Shown here piece by piece: positions 51,138 through 59,923 of a stretch of 64,000 bases of DNA. Within the stretch, counting starts at the first letter, position 1. Every line of letters starts with the position of its first letter. The translations under genes were made by a program, and so were the position numbers. The stretch is taken from contig CAMUJH010000007.1 in the NCBI GenBank assembly GCA_947089145.1, positions 1 to 64,000 of the forward strand. The letters run 5' to 3'. The DNA is from an uncultured Hungatella sp. GTDB lineage: Bacteria > Bacillota > Clostridia > Lachnospirales > Lachnospiraceae. The notes beneath the pieces are model-generated. The model was not told where the DNA came from, made no database searches, and saw only the letters and a list, made by a program, of their open reading frames with translations.

Positions 51138-52451
51138 ATGCCGCAGAATACCATATGCAAAACTGTTCATCAGTATAATAAGACCCGGATTCCTAGTGAG
51201 GATATGGCCAGGCTTTGTGAGATTGCAGAGGACTGCCGCAGGGTGAAGAACTATGTATACCGGTTATATGGCGGAATCGGCGGCCTGTCAAAGATTTATC
51301 CGGGATATACGGTTCAAAATGAGATGACTGCATCCGGGCTCCGCCAGGAACTGGGACTGCCCTCGGTGTACTTTTATCTGGCAGTGTTTGATGCGCTGGC
51401 AGACATAAAAAGCCAATGGACCAGGACGAAATCCCAGGTTTTGGGAAGGATAAACCAAAATCAGGGCCTGACGCCGGAGGAGAAGCACTTTTTGCGGTTC
51501 CTTTTAAAAGTAAACAATGCGCTGGATGCAGTTCTTAGCCGCAGCAGCGTGCAGCTGCGCCAGGACCTGCAGAAGCAATATGATCAGCTGGCGTCTGGGG
51601 TGGAAGTAAAAAAGCTGGAAAATTATATGCGTAGACAGGTGAGAGCCCTGCATGTGCGGCAGAATTCCCAGAAGGCCGACGGCTTTTCCCTGTCAGAGCG
51701 GGCTTATCGCTATGAGGATCATGGGATCTACATCACCATAAAAGAAAAGCGAAGGAGGATTTTTATTCCTCTGACGGACAATAACCATTACGACAGGCAG
51801 ATTTACTTGAAACTGTTTCCCCAGGAGGGAAACATTGAGATCAAGGTTCCGGTTCAGGTGGCCGTGAAAAGGCATAGGGACTATAAAGCCAGCGTTGGAC
51901 TGGCGCTGGGACTGACCGCCATGTTCGTAACAGATGAAGGGCACATTTACGGGGAAAAGCTGGGAGAATATCAGAGGGAGCAGTCAGAATGGCTGCGCAC
52001 CCAGACAGCCAGACGCCACGCCGACAGGGAGGCAAAACCGGGAAGAAAGAAATATTCCGCAAAAAAGAGGCGGATGGAGGAGAGGCTTCACAGCTACATC
52101 AATATGGAACTGAACCGTTTTCTGAAAACGGAAAAGCCGGAAGTCATTTACATTCCCAAACTGCCCCGGCCAGGGAGACACGGGGGAAACAAAGCGGTGA
52201 ACCATCTGGTTACCCTGTGGCAGAGAGGATATATCAGAAAAAGGCTGGAACAGAAATGCGGCCAGCAGTCCGTAAGGATTGTGGAAGTATTTGGGAAGGG
52301 GATCAGTATTGAATGCAGCGGCTGCGGCGGGGAAGGAATCAGGGAGAACGGGATGTTTAGGTGTCCTGGCTGCGGATATGAGGCGGATGAAAAGAAAAAT
52401 ACGGCCAGGAATGTAAAAAAGCGGGGAACCGCAATGGAAGATTGTCCATGA
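51138..52451 (+). CDS. TnpB-like protein with substituted RuvC catalytic residues
   Basis: 437 residues of the IS200/IS605 TnpB type, the ancestor of Cas12. A helical N-terminal region (CRRVKNYVYRLYGGIG, VYFYLAVFDALADIK) is followed by a RuvC-like core and a zinc ribbon (C393, C396, C409, C412). Aligned by eye to active TnpB, the first RuvC aspartate (G-I-D-L-G) is A256 in GLALGLTAMF, the glutamate (V-V-E-D-L) is P340 in IYIPKLP, and the last aspartate (D-R-D-x-N-A-A) is K419 in DEKKNTARN. It should bind RNA and DNA but not cut. ATG 51138 follows AAGGAGG. No TnpA is present. It is the first gene behind the invertible promoter; a role as an RNA-guided regulator is inference. Confidence 0.75.
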   Translation: MPQNTICKTVHQYNKTRIPSEDMARLCEIAEDCRRVKNYVYRLYGGIGGLSKIYPGYTVQNEMTASGLRQELGLPSVYFYLAVFDALADIKSQWTRTKSQVLGRINQNQGLTPEEKHFLRFLLKVNNALDAVLSRSSVQLRQDLQKQYDQLASGVEVKKLENYMRRQVRALHVRQNSQKADGFSLSERAYRYEDHGIYITIKEKRRRIFIPLTDNNHYDRQIYLKLFPQEGNIEIKVPVQVAVKRHRDYKASVGLALGLTAMFVTDEGHIYGEKLGEYQREQSEWLRTQTARRHADREAKPGRKKYSAKKRRMEERLHSYINMELNRFLKTEKPEVIYIPKLPRPGRHGGNKAVNHLVTLWQRGYIRKRLEQKCGQQSVRIVEVFGKGISIECSGCGGEGIRENGMFRCPGCGYEADEKKNTARNVKKRGTAMEDCP

Positions 52452-52822
52452 AATAGGATCATAGGAGTGTCTGCCCCGATAAACCAGGATGACGAATCCT
52501 GATTTCATCCAGAAAAAAGCAGGGCTTTTGAAAAGGGAACCGGGCAGAAATTCATGATATAAAAAATGTACGGCATTAGAAGGCGGACAGATATAGGAAA
52601 GTCTGCGTATTGGGTATGCCAGGACTCTGCGAACACGGGCTTTGTGTTTCCCATAGGGGCATCAAGGTGAAAAACCTGCCTGAGGGCCAAATTCGGGCGG
52701 GGTATGTGACGTAGCAGGGAGCGAAGCGGGAAGGGCCGCATCATCGTAGGGCCTGCCTGAGGGCGGAGGGCTTTAAGATGACCAATATGCCTTATTTTAA
52801 AATAAACTGGAGAGGGCAGAAC
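52452..52822 (+). ncRNA. Non-coding region after the TnpB-like gene, candidate guide RNA
   Basis: 371 bases without a credible gene, in the position where TnpB guide RNAs (omega RNA/reRNA) are encoded, at the 3' end of the gene and beyond. It contains a 13-base direct repeat CCTGCCTGAGGGC at 52675-52687 and 52752-52764, and several GC-rich stems between 52680 and 52770. The evidence is position and apparent structure only. Confidence 0.35.
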
Positions 52823-54190
52823 ATGAGAAAGCAGCAGAAGAGACAGGCAGAGGAAATCGTCAGCCTGCTGGGAAAGGTCCATGAAGGGATAAAAAAGGCA
52901 GTCGACACAGGAAGATGCGAAGAGGCCATGGGGCTTTTAGCCCAATGCCAGGAAAGCGCCATTCTTCTGGGAGAAACCATAGAAGAGTCAGAAGGGGAAG
53001 GGTTTGAGACGGTTCCGCTTTTGGAAGGATATTGTGAGAAAGTCTACCAGCTCTATGATGCTTTAGGGAAGGGACAGGAAGTAAATGGGGCCAAGGCTGT
53101 TAAGGCGCTGAGAAAGGCTCTGATTCCTGTAGAAAACAGCGTTAAAAATAATATAAAGGTTCGCATGGAAGCGGTGTTCCTGCCATATAAGGCCTCCATG
53201 TGGGATTCTCTGGAGAGCGTGTGGAAGGCGGCAGAAGAAGATCCGGACTGCGACGCTTATGTGATCCCGATTCCTTATTATACGAAAAACCCGGATGGGA
53301 GTTTTCGGCAGGAGCATTACGAGGGTGACCAGTACCCGGATTACGTACCAATAACCAGGTATGAGGATTATGATTTTGCAGGGCGTCATCCGGATATGAT
53401 ATTTATCCATAATCCGTATGATAATTACAATTATCTCACCAGTGTGCATCCTTTTTTTTATTCTAAAAATCTGAAGCAGTTTACAGAAAAATTAGTTTAT
53501 ATACCTTACTTTATACTGGGTGAAATTGAGCCTGAAGATAAAAAAGCAGTGGAGGGAATGTCCCACTTTGTCACGCAGCCTGCAGTGATCTATGCGGATC
53601 GGGTGATCGTTCAGTCTGAGAAAATGCGTCAGATCTATGTAAACGTGATGACAGAGTTTACCAGAAATATATCTGCGGACAGGAAGTACTGGGAGGGGAA
53701 GATCCTTGGCCTTGGATCGCCCAAGACGGATAAGGTGCTGAATACCAGAAAAGATGATGTGGAAGTGCCGGAGGAGTGGCTGAACGTCATAGAAAAAAAG
53801 GACGGAAGCTGGAAAAAGATAATCTTTTATAATACCAGCATTACGGCGCTTCTGCAGAACAGCGAGGGGATGCTTGCTAAGATGCGGGACGTGTTTCAGG
53901 TGTTTCGGGAAAACCAGGAACAGGTGGCGCTGCTTTGGAGGCCCCATCCCCTGATTCGGGCAACCTTTGAGGCCATGAGGCCGCAGCTGTGGGAGGAATA
54001 TGAGGAGATCGTCAAGGAATACCGTGAAGCCGGGTGGGGAATCTATGATGACACGGCGGATGTTGACCGGGCCATCGCCCTGTGCGACGGGTATTATGGG
54101 GATCACAGTTCCCTGGTAAGGCTGTGCAGGGAAGCGGGGAAACCGGTGATGATACAGAATGTGAAATTATGCGCTAAGAGAATGGGATAG
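52823..54190 (+). CDS. CDP-glycerol:glycerophosphotransferase-like protein
   Basis: 455 residues. A helical N-terminal part (about 1-115) precedes a GT-B-like domain of the TagB/TagF family: VIPIPYYTKNPDGSF, FIHNPYDNYNYLTSVHPFF, LLWRPHPLIRAT and CDGYYGDHSSLVRLCREA, the last two being the usual His-Pro and Asp/Ser-Ser substrate sites. It probably attaches a glycerol- or polyol-phosphate to a surface polymer, which fits the TarI/TarJ-like genes upstream. GGAGAGGG precedes ATG 52823; ATG 52778 is an alternative start with GGAGG. It is the last gene of typical base composition before the AT-rich block. Confidence 0.7.
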   Translation: MRKQQKRQAEEIVSLLGKVHEGIKKAVDTGRCEEAMGLLAQCQESAILLGETIEESEGEGFETVPLLEGYCEKVYQLYDALGKGQEVNGAKAVKALRKALIPVENSVKNNIKVRMEAVFLPYKASMWDSLESVWKAAEEDPDCDAYVIPIPYYTKNPDGSFRQEHYEGDQYPDYVPITRYEDYDFAGRHPDMIFIHNPYDNYNYLTSVHPFFYSKNLKQFTEKLVYIPYFILGEIEPEDKKAVEGMSHFVTQPAVIYADRVIVQSEKMRQIYVNVMTEFTRNISADRKYWEGKILGLGSPKTDKVLNTRKDDVEVPEEWLNVIEKKDGSWKKIIFYNTSITALLQNSEGMLAKMRDVFQVFRENQEQVALLWRPHPLIRATFEAMRPQLWEEYEEIVKEYREAGWGIYDDTADVDRAIALCDGYYGDHSSLVRLCREAGKPVMIQNVKLCAKRMG

Positions 54191-54219
54191 GCTATATTAA
54201 TAGTAAAAAAGGAAAACAT

Positions 54220-55407
54220 ATGTCAAAAAGTAAAAGAGGGATCTTGGCTTATGGAGCCTATGTAGAAGAAAATAAATTGTGGATACCTTCCAGAGAAGTA
54301 AATGGATTATTTTATGCTGATCATACAAATAGTGGACATGTAGAGTTTCAACAGACATTTTTAAATTGTAAACAAGAGAACGCTTGGAATATTGGGAAAA
54401 TAATCAACACTGGTGAAGAATTATTTTTTTTCTCCAAGAACGCCTATCAGGTATGGATTTGGAATAAAAAGACCAGGACAATGGAAGATTATTTCTATTG
54501 CCCAGAACAGATGGGAAAAATAACAAATATTGAGCAAGTTCGAAACGAAATTTGGATATTTCCGGATTCTTTTCGGAACCCTATTATTATCTTTGATATA
54601 AAGAGTAAAAAAAGCAGTGCTTTAGAATGGAAAGATATGGGAGTTGTAGACTCGGACAGCTCACCATTTACAAGAACAGTTCAAGAAAAAGGAAAATTAT
54701 ACTTAGCTACAAGGAAAAAAAATGCAATCCGTTTATATGAAATTGACTGCCTGAAAAGACGATGCTTTTCTAAACCGTTAGTTGATCTCTGCTATATTAA
54801 CTGTATAGAAGTAAAGGATAAAACCATATGGATATTAGGCAGAAATAGATCAGAAAAGACAGCTTTATATAGATATGACATTAATACTATGCATCTGGTT
54901 CAAATGATCGAAATGAGGAATATCAAACTTAATGATGACATTTTCATGCAGTATTTCAGAATGGTTCTCATTGGCTTCAGATTGATCTTTATTCCGGCTT
55001 TAGCCACGAATATTATTATATATGATATAGAGAAACAAAAGGATGAAGTATTGCAGTATCCAGAAGGTTTTAGATATGATAAGCAGAAAAAGGGATGCAG
55101 TATGTTTACTGAAATACAAATAGCAGACGGAGTCATGTATTTATTTCCTTTTTCTACGGAACAGATATTGAGTTTGAATTTGTCGGATTTTCGACTAAAA
55201 AGCGTAAATATAGAATGTGACAATGAAGAATATATTAAAGCATGCGCAAATTACTTTTTTAGTGAGAACCGCATTTTTTATGAAGACGAATTCATGACAT
55301 TACCATGCTTATTCTACGACAGTCATAGAGAGAAAAAAAGGGTTAAGAAAATAGAGGCAATATCAGCAGGTGATATGATTTATCAATATATGAGAGATAA
55401 TTGCTAA
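54220..55407 (+). CDS. Beta-propeller-like protein of unknown function
   Basis: 395 residues with no signal peptide. The sequence is mostly short beta strands with recurring patterns of a Trp/Phe/Tyr pair and a turn (KLWIPSREVNGLFYAD, EIWIFPDSFRNPIIIFDI, TIWILGRNRSEKTALYRYDI), spaced by about 45-50 residues, as in six- or seven-bladed propellers. No catalytic motif was recognised. It follows the glycerophosphotransferase-like gene by 29 bases and is in the AT-rich block, so it is probably part of the glycan operon, perhaps a binding or scaffold protein. Confidence 0.5.
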   Translation: MSKSKRGILAYGAYVEENKLWIPSREVNGLFYADHTNSGHVEFQQTFLNCKQENAWNIGKIINTGEELFFFSKNAYQVWIWNKKTRTMEDYFYCPEQMGKITNIEQVRNEIWIFPDSFRNPIIIFDIKSKKSSALEWKDMGVVDSDSSPFTRTVQEKGKLYLATRKKNAIRLYEIDCLKRRCFSKPLVDLCYINCIEVKDKTIWILGRNRSEKTALYRYDINTMHLVQMIEMRNIKLNDDIFMQYFRMVLIGFRLIFIPALATNIIIYDIEKQKDEVLQYPEGFRYDKQKKGCSMFTEIQIADGVMYLFPFSTEQILSLNLSDFRLKSVNIECDNEEYIKACANYFFSENRIFYEDEFMTLPCLFYDSHREKKRVKKIEAISAGDMIYQYMRDNC

Positions 55408-55433
55408 GAAAACAGAAAGGTATAAAAATTTAA

Positions 55434-56585
55434 ATGTTTTCAGAGAAGTTTATAATATATGGTACATCTTGGAATGCTGTTAAATGCATATGGAAAATAG
55501 GAATTGAACATATTTTGCTCTTTGTAGATGAGAAGAAAAATGTATCACAATTTTATGGAAAACCCGTAAGAAGAACAGAGGATGCTTTGGCAATCAGAAA
55601 GAGGGAATACATATTAGTTGCTTCTTCCGAGTCAACTTATTTACAGATTAAAAAGTTTTTAGAAAATTTCGGATTGATAGAATTTGAGGATTTTATCTTT
55701 TATGAGTTATTTAGAAAAAAAATAGCGCTTATTTACGGGAACTGTCATACGATTCCAATAAAAGAGGGGCTGCGTTTAAATAGAAAATTCTATGAAGAAT
55801 ATAGTTTTTACCCATTAAAACCAATTCAGGATATTAAACGCGACAACACATCAGATTATAATTTTCCTGTCTTTGAGAGAAGTGATTTATTTATACACCA
55901 AAATATCAGAGAAAATAATTCTTATGGGCCGGAATACGCTTCAAAGCATTTGTTAAGACGTCTTAAGCCTTCTTGTAAAGTGATTGCAATCCCGAATGTA
56001 TACAAAATTCCGAAATGTTTTTTTCCACAAACTTATGAAGGGAAAGTAATTGAACGGGGGGGCATTAAACTATTTCCTTTTAGAGATACATTTGTTGATC
56101 AGCTTTATGAGGAGCGAAATTCTATAGAAAAAATAGTATCTATACTGAATCAGGATACCTTTATTGATAGAAAGAAAATACATTTGGAATGGGATGTGTT
56201 TTACGATAAAGTGAGAAAAAGAGAATACGAATGGGATGTAAAGCTATCTGACTTTTTAATAGAAAATTATCGCGAGCAGCAGCTTTTTTATGATCAGAAC
56301 CATCCAACAAATGTAATGATTCAATATTTTGTAGTCAGCATTTTAAAAATTCTATATTCAGATATTATTATAGATGAAAGACTCTTTGAAAATTTATTAC
56401 GCTTGGATACATATGAGATTCCAATATATAATTCAGTAGCTAAAGCATTGGATCTGAGATATAAAAAGTGTTTTTTTAGGGAATATAGTAAAAATAAAAT
56501 TTGGCTTAAAGCTATGGATTTCGAAGAATATATCCGACAATATATAATTTGGAATTTTTCAGAACCGGAGGCAGCTTTGAAATAA
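55434..56585 (+). CDS. WcbI-like polysaccharide biosynthesis protein
   Basis: 383 residues. An N-terminal nucleotide-binding-like half (about 1-95; FIIYGTSWNAVKCIW, ILLFVDEKK) is fused to a WcbI-type domain starting KKIALIYGNCHTIPIKEGL, which has the GNC(Q/H) motif of capsule proteins proposed to bind CoA and act in acyl transfer. DLFIHQNIRENNSYG and QLFYDQNHPTNVMIQY fit later family motifs. It may acetylate or otherwise modify a capsule sugar. It is 26 bases behind the propeller-like gene. Confidence 0.65.
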   Translation: MFSEKFIIYGTSWNAVKCIWKIGIEHILLFVDEKKNVSQFYGKPVRRTEDALAIRKREYILVASSESTYLQIKKFLENFGLIEFEDFIFYELFRKKIALIYGNCHTIPIKEGLRLNRKFYEEYSFYPLKPIQDIKRDNTSDYNFPVFERSDLFIHQNIRENNSYGPEYASKHLLRRLKPSCKVIAIPNVYKIPKCFFPQTYEGKVIERGGIKLFPFRDTFVDQLYEERNSIEKIVSILNQDTFIDRKKIHLEWDVFYDKVRKREYEWDVKLSDFLIENYREQQLFYDQNHPTNVMIQYFVVSILKILYSDIIIDERLFENLLRLDTYEIPIYNSVAKALDLRYKKCFFREYSKNKIWLKAMDFEEYIRQYIIWNFSEPEAALK

Positions 56586-56666
56586 ACCTAGGCGTTTTGC
56601 GAATATTTGCTGTATGGAAGCTGTATGCTGATGACATGAAAAAACTAGAAGAAGGAAACAATCGGT

Positions 56667-57529
56667 ATGGAAAATGAGAATGAGCTATCTAAGCTTATAT
56701 TCGATAAGTTTAGTGATATAGACGATATGGAGGAAAAAGAGTTTATTATCTATCCTTTTGGAAAGATAGGAAGAGCAGTAAAAAAAATATTGAATGAAGA
56801 ATGGGGAATTAAAGAGAAATACATTATTGACAGCAAGGAGACAGGAGAAAACATATATCCAATATGTTTTTTGAAAAATAAGGAATTATCTCAATGTTAC
56901 ATAATAATAGCGTGCGACAATCATGAAATCTATAAAGAAATCGTAGAGAATATTTTGGAATATGTCCACAGGTGGCAGATTATAGAGTTGTTTCCAAGAG
57001 TACGGATTGGAAGGTATTCTTATGGACCGCTATGTAATCAGTGGCAGTGTCTTGAGAGTATTGGTGCATTTTGTTCCTTTGCACAAGGAACAGAGATAGT
57101 GGGAAAACATGATGTGTATATATCATCCCATGAATTTCTTTCGTATCCTGGAAATTGGATGCGGCATCCGGGATACATTCCCGGAATAAAAATAGCAAGG
57201 CCTAGAATAAATAAGAAGACACGGATTGGAAATGATGTGTGGATCGGTAAGAATGCTATAATAATTGCTGGATGCAATATTGGAAACGGAGCTATCGTTG
57301 GAGCGGGAGCTGTTGTGACTGCTGATGTACCAGATTATGCTGTTGTCGGGGGGTTCCGGCAAGAATAATAAAGTACAGGTATACTTCCGATCAGATCGAA
57401 AAGCTGAATCAGATAGCATGGTGGGATTGGCCACATAAGAAAATAAGAGAGAATTATTTGGATTTTTATTTAGATATCAATGAATTTATAAAGAAGCACT
57501 ACAGAAATGGAATCCAATATGATAAATAG
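56667..57529 (+). pseudogene. CatB-type hexapeptide O-acetyltransferase, frameshifted at a G-run
   Basis: The N-terminal part (about 1-105) resembles the PglD-type nucleotide-binding domain ([17 protein letters not shown]); then comes a left-handed beta-helix with [27 protein letters not shown] and [22 protein letters not shown]. The first frame stops at 57368 as GGFRQE. One more base in the run of six G at 57348-57353 would restore the family ending G-G-V-P-A-R-I-I-K and 58 more residues (57353-57529, ending RNGIQYDK). That tail is of normal length and composition. Either the gene is phase-variable through the G-run, or it is a recent mutation or a sequencing error. It probably O-acetylates the glycan. 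Confidence 0.75.
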
Positions 57530-57588
57530 TGTTCGGTGTAATGGTATTGTAAATTAATTATATAAAATAAATAGGAGAAAGAAAAGAA

Positions 57589-58242
57589 ATGACTGTAGGA
57601 ATGATACCTGTCAAATTGAATAATCAGCGTGTTCCAGGGAAAAATTTAAAGGCTTTTGAAGACGGTACTCCATTAATTACATTTATTCAGACAGCAATGT
57701 TGGGATGCAAGCTGCTGGATGATATCTATATTTATTGCAGCAATGAGAAAATTACTGACTATGTTTTACCAGGGATAAAATTCTTGAAAAGACCAGAATA
57801 TTTAGATTCTGATCAATGCAATTGCAATGATATTATTTACGAATTTATGAAAGAGATAGATGCAGATATTTATGATGTATCCCATGTTACAGGGCCGTTT
57901 ACAAGAAGCGAAAGTATAGATGCCTGTATTAGGAAGGTGAGGTCAGGAGAATATGATTCTGCATTTCTGGCAAAACGGATGCAGGAATTTCTTTGGTGTG
58001 ATGGAAGTGCGCTTAATTTTGATATACAGAATTTCCCCAGAACACAAGATTTGGCACCGATTTATTCTGAAACTCCAGGAGCATACGTATTTACAAAGAA
58101 GACATTTGAGACATATAGACGCCGCGTAGGGATAAATCCATATATCCATGTGGTTTCAGAAATAGAAAGCAGAGATATTGATTATCCTGAAGACTTTGAA
58201 ATAGCAAATGCCATATATATGAATATCATTAAGAAACAATGA
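57589..58242 (+). CDS. Acylneuraminate cytidylyltransferase-like CMP-sugar synthetase
   Basis: 217 residues, about the length of a NeuA/KdsB catalytic domain. The N-terminal motif IPVKLNNQRVPGKNL is the CTP-binding loop, and later DVSHVTGPFTRSESIDACI and SAFLAKRMQEFLW line the pocket. The family activates alpha-keto acid sugars (sialic, legionaminic, KDO) as CMP-sugars. No NeuB- or KdsA-type synthase is nearby; instead an HMGL-type aldolase gene follows 12 bases later. The actual acceptor may therefore be a different keto acid. Confidence 0.8.
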   Translation: MTVGMIPVKLNNQRVPGKNLKAFEDGTPLITFIQTAMLGCKLLDDIYIYCSNEKITDYVLPGIKFLKRPEYLDSDQCNCNDIIYEFMKEIDADIYDVSHVTGPFTRSESIDACIRKVRSGEYDSAFLAKRMQEFLWCDGSALNFDIQNFPRTQDLAPIYSETPGAYVFTKKTFETYRRRVGINPYIHVVSEIESRDIDYPEDFEIANAIYMNIIKKQ

Positions 58243-58254
58243 GGCAGAATAGAA

Positions 58255-59880
58255 ATGGGACATGTGGAACTGCTTGACTGCACTCTGAGAGACGGAGCAT
58301 ATTTACTGAATAAAAAGTTTGGAAATACAACAATTGCCGGAATAATAGAAGGATTGATATCAGCCAAAATTGACATTATTGAAATCGGATTTCTTCAAAA
58401 TGAAGGATTTGGTCAGGGTATGACTGTATATAGAAATACGAGAGACGCATCAAAGTTTATACCTGCAGATAAAGGAAAAAGTCAAATAGCTGTTCTGGCA
58501 GATTACAGCAGGTATGATATAGCATTTTTGGATGAAAACGATGGAAAGAACATTGATATCATAAGAGAATGTTTCTTTAAACACGAACGCTTTAATGCGA
58601 TTAAAGCCTGCAGAAAAATAAAAGAGAAAGGATATAAGGTATTTGTCCAGCCGGTTGATATACTGGGATATTCTGATTTAGAACTGATTGAATTTATAGA
58701 TTTAATAAATGAAGTTGAACCATATGGAGTATCAATAGTTGATACATTTGGAAGTATGTATCAGGAAGATTTGCATAGAGTTTTTGAAATAATGAATCAT
58801 AACTTAAATACTTCCTGTAAATTAGGATTTCATTCGCATAATAATTTACAGCTGTCAAATGCGCTTTCACAGGAATTTATTCGGATATCAACTGGCAAGA
58901 GGCGTACAGTAATTGATGGAACGATATCGGGAATGGGAAGAGGAGCAGGAAATACACCTATCGAATTGGTAGCACAATATTTGGTATCCCAGTTAGGATA
59001 TGATTATGATATGGATGTTCTTCTTGATTTAATTGATACCTATATGGATAATATTCGTGCAAAGTGCAGCTGGGGGTACTCTACTTCTTATTTTGTTGCC
59101 GGATGTTATGGTGCGCATGTTAATAATATAGATTATTTAGCTAATAAAAACAGTATTAGGCATAAGGATATGCGCCTGATCCTGAACAAAATAGGAGCCG
59201 ATGCCAGAAAACGGTATAATTATGATTTGTTAGAAAAAACCTATTTAGAAATATTGAATGCTGATATTGATGACAGCCAGACTATTGACAGGATAAGACA
59301 GGAAATCAGTGACAGACGTGTATTAATTTTGATTCCAGGTAAAACACTAGATACCGAGAGGGAAAAGATATCAAATTATATTGAAGCACAGAATCCAGTT
59401 GTAATTACAGTAAATTTTATTGATGATAGATTAAAAAGTGATTATGTCTATATGAATAATGTGAAAAGATACCGATACTGGAGCAGTAATAAAAACTTTT
59501 TAAAAGCAAAAAAGATACTAACTTCGAATATATTAGGCGAAGACATTCCTGATAACGCAGAGATTGTATCATTTACCAGACTAGTTAAGTGCGGATGGGA
59601 TTATCTGGATAATTCTGCGGTTATGTTATTCAGGCTTTTAGACGAATTTAATATTTTAGAGATTGCTGTAGCAGGATTTGACGGATACGAAACAAATGGA
59701 AACTATGCTAATGATGATTTAGAGGTTTTGCAGACTTCTGTAAGCGCAGTAAAAGTAAATCAAGAGGTAGAAGAAATGTTGCATGACTATTATAAAAACA
59801 GAAAAAATAGGATGACAAATATTCTTTTTATAACGCCATCGAGATTTGAAAAGTCCTTTCAGATGGATGGAGAAGAATAG
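58255..59880 (+). CDS. HMGL-like aldolase fused to an unknown C-terminal domain
   Basis: 541 residues. The first 290 are a DRE-TIM metallolyase barrel: LLDCTLRDGAYLLNKKFG gives the catalytic Arg and metal Asp, GFHSHNNLQLSNA the metal histidines, and GMGRGAGNTPIEL a conserved loop. It should make or break a C-C bond next to a carboxylate, as 4-hydroxy-2-oxovalerate aldolase or HMG-CoA lyase do. The C-terminal 250 residues (VLILIPGKTLDTEREKISNY) look like a Rossmann-type domain I cannot name. The pair with the CMP-sugar synthetase suggests a role in making an unusual keto acid for the glycan. Confidence 0.78.
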   Translation: MGHVELLDCTLRDGAYLLNKKFGNTTIAGIIEGLISAKIDIIEIGFLQNEGFGQGMTVYRNTRDASKFIPADKGKSQIAVLADYSRYDIAFLDENDGKNIDIIRECFFKHERFNAIKACRKIKEKGYKVFVQPVDILGYSDLELIEFIDLINEVEPYGVSIVDTFGSMYQEDLHRVFEIMNHNLNTSCKLGFHSHNNLQLSNALSQEFIRISTGKRRTVIDGTISGMGRGAGNTPIELVAQYLVSQLGYDYDMDVLLDLIDTYMDNIRAKCSWGYSTSYFVAGCYGAHVNNIDYLANKNSIRHKDMRLILNKIGADARKRYNYDLLEKTYLEILNADIDDSQTIDRIRQEISDRRVLILIPGKTLDTEREKISNYIEAQNPVVITVNFIDDRLKSDYVYMNNVKRYRYWSSNKNFLKAKKILTSNILGEDIPDNAEIVSFTRLVKCGWDYLDNSAVMLFRLLDEFNILEIAVAGFDGYETNGNYANDDLEVLQTSVSAVKVNQEVEEMLHDYYKNRKNRMTNILFITPSRFEKSFQMDGEE

Positions 59881-59923
59881 GAATGCAGCATGAAAGGCAT
59901 ATACAAGTAGAGGGAGAAAGAAT

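Noticed and set aside
51138-52451. Active IS605-family transposon
   Set aside because: No TnpA gene, no recognisable element ends, and the RuvC catalytic positions are substituted.
57353-57529. Separate small gene after the O-acetyltransferase
   Set aside because: The 58 residues continue the acetyltransferase family sequence in another frame and have no start signal, so it is the displaced C terminus.
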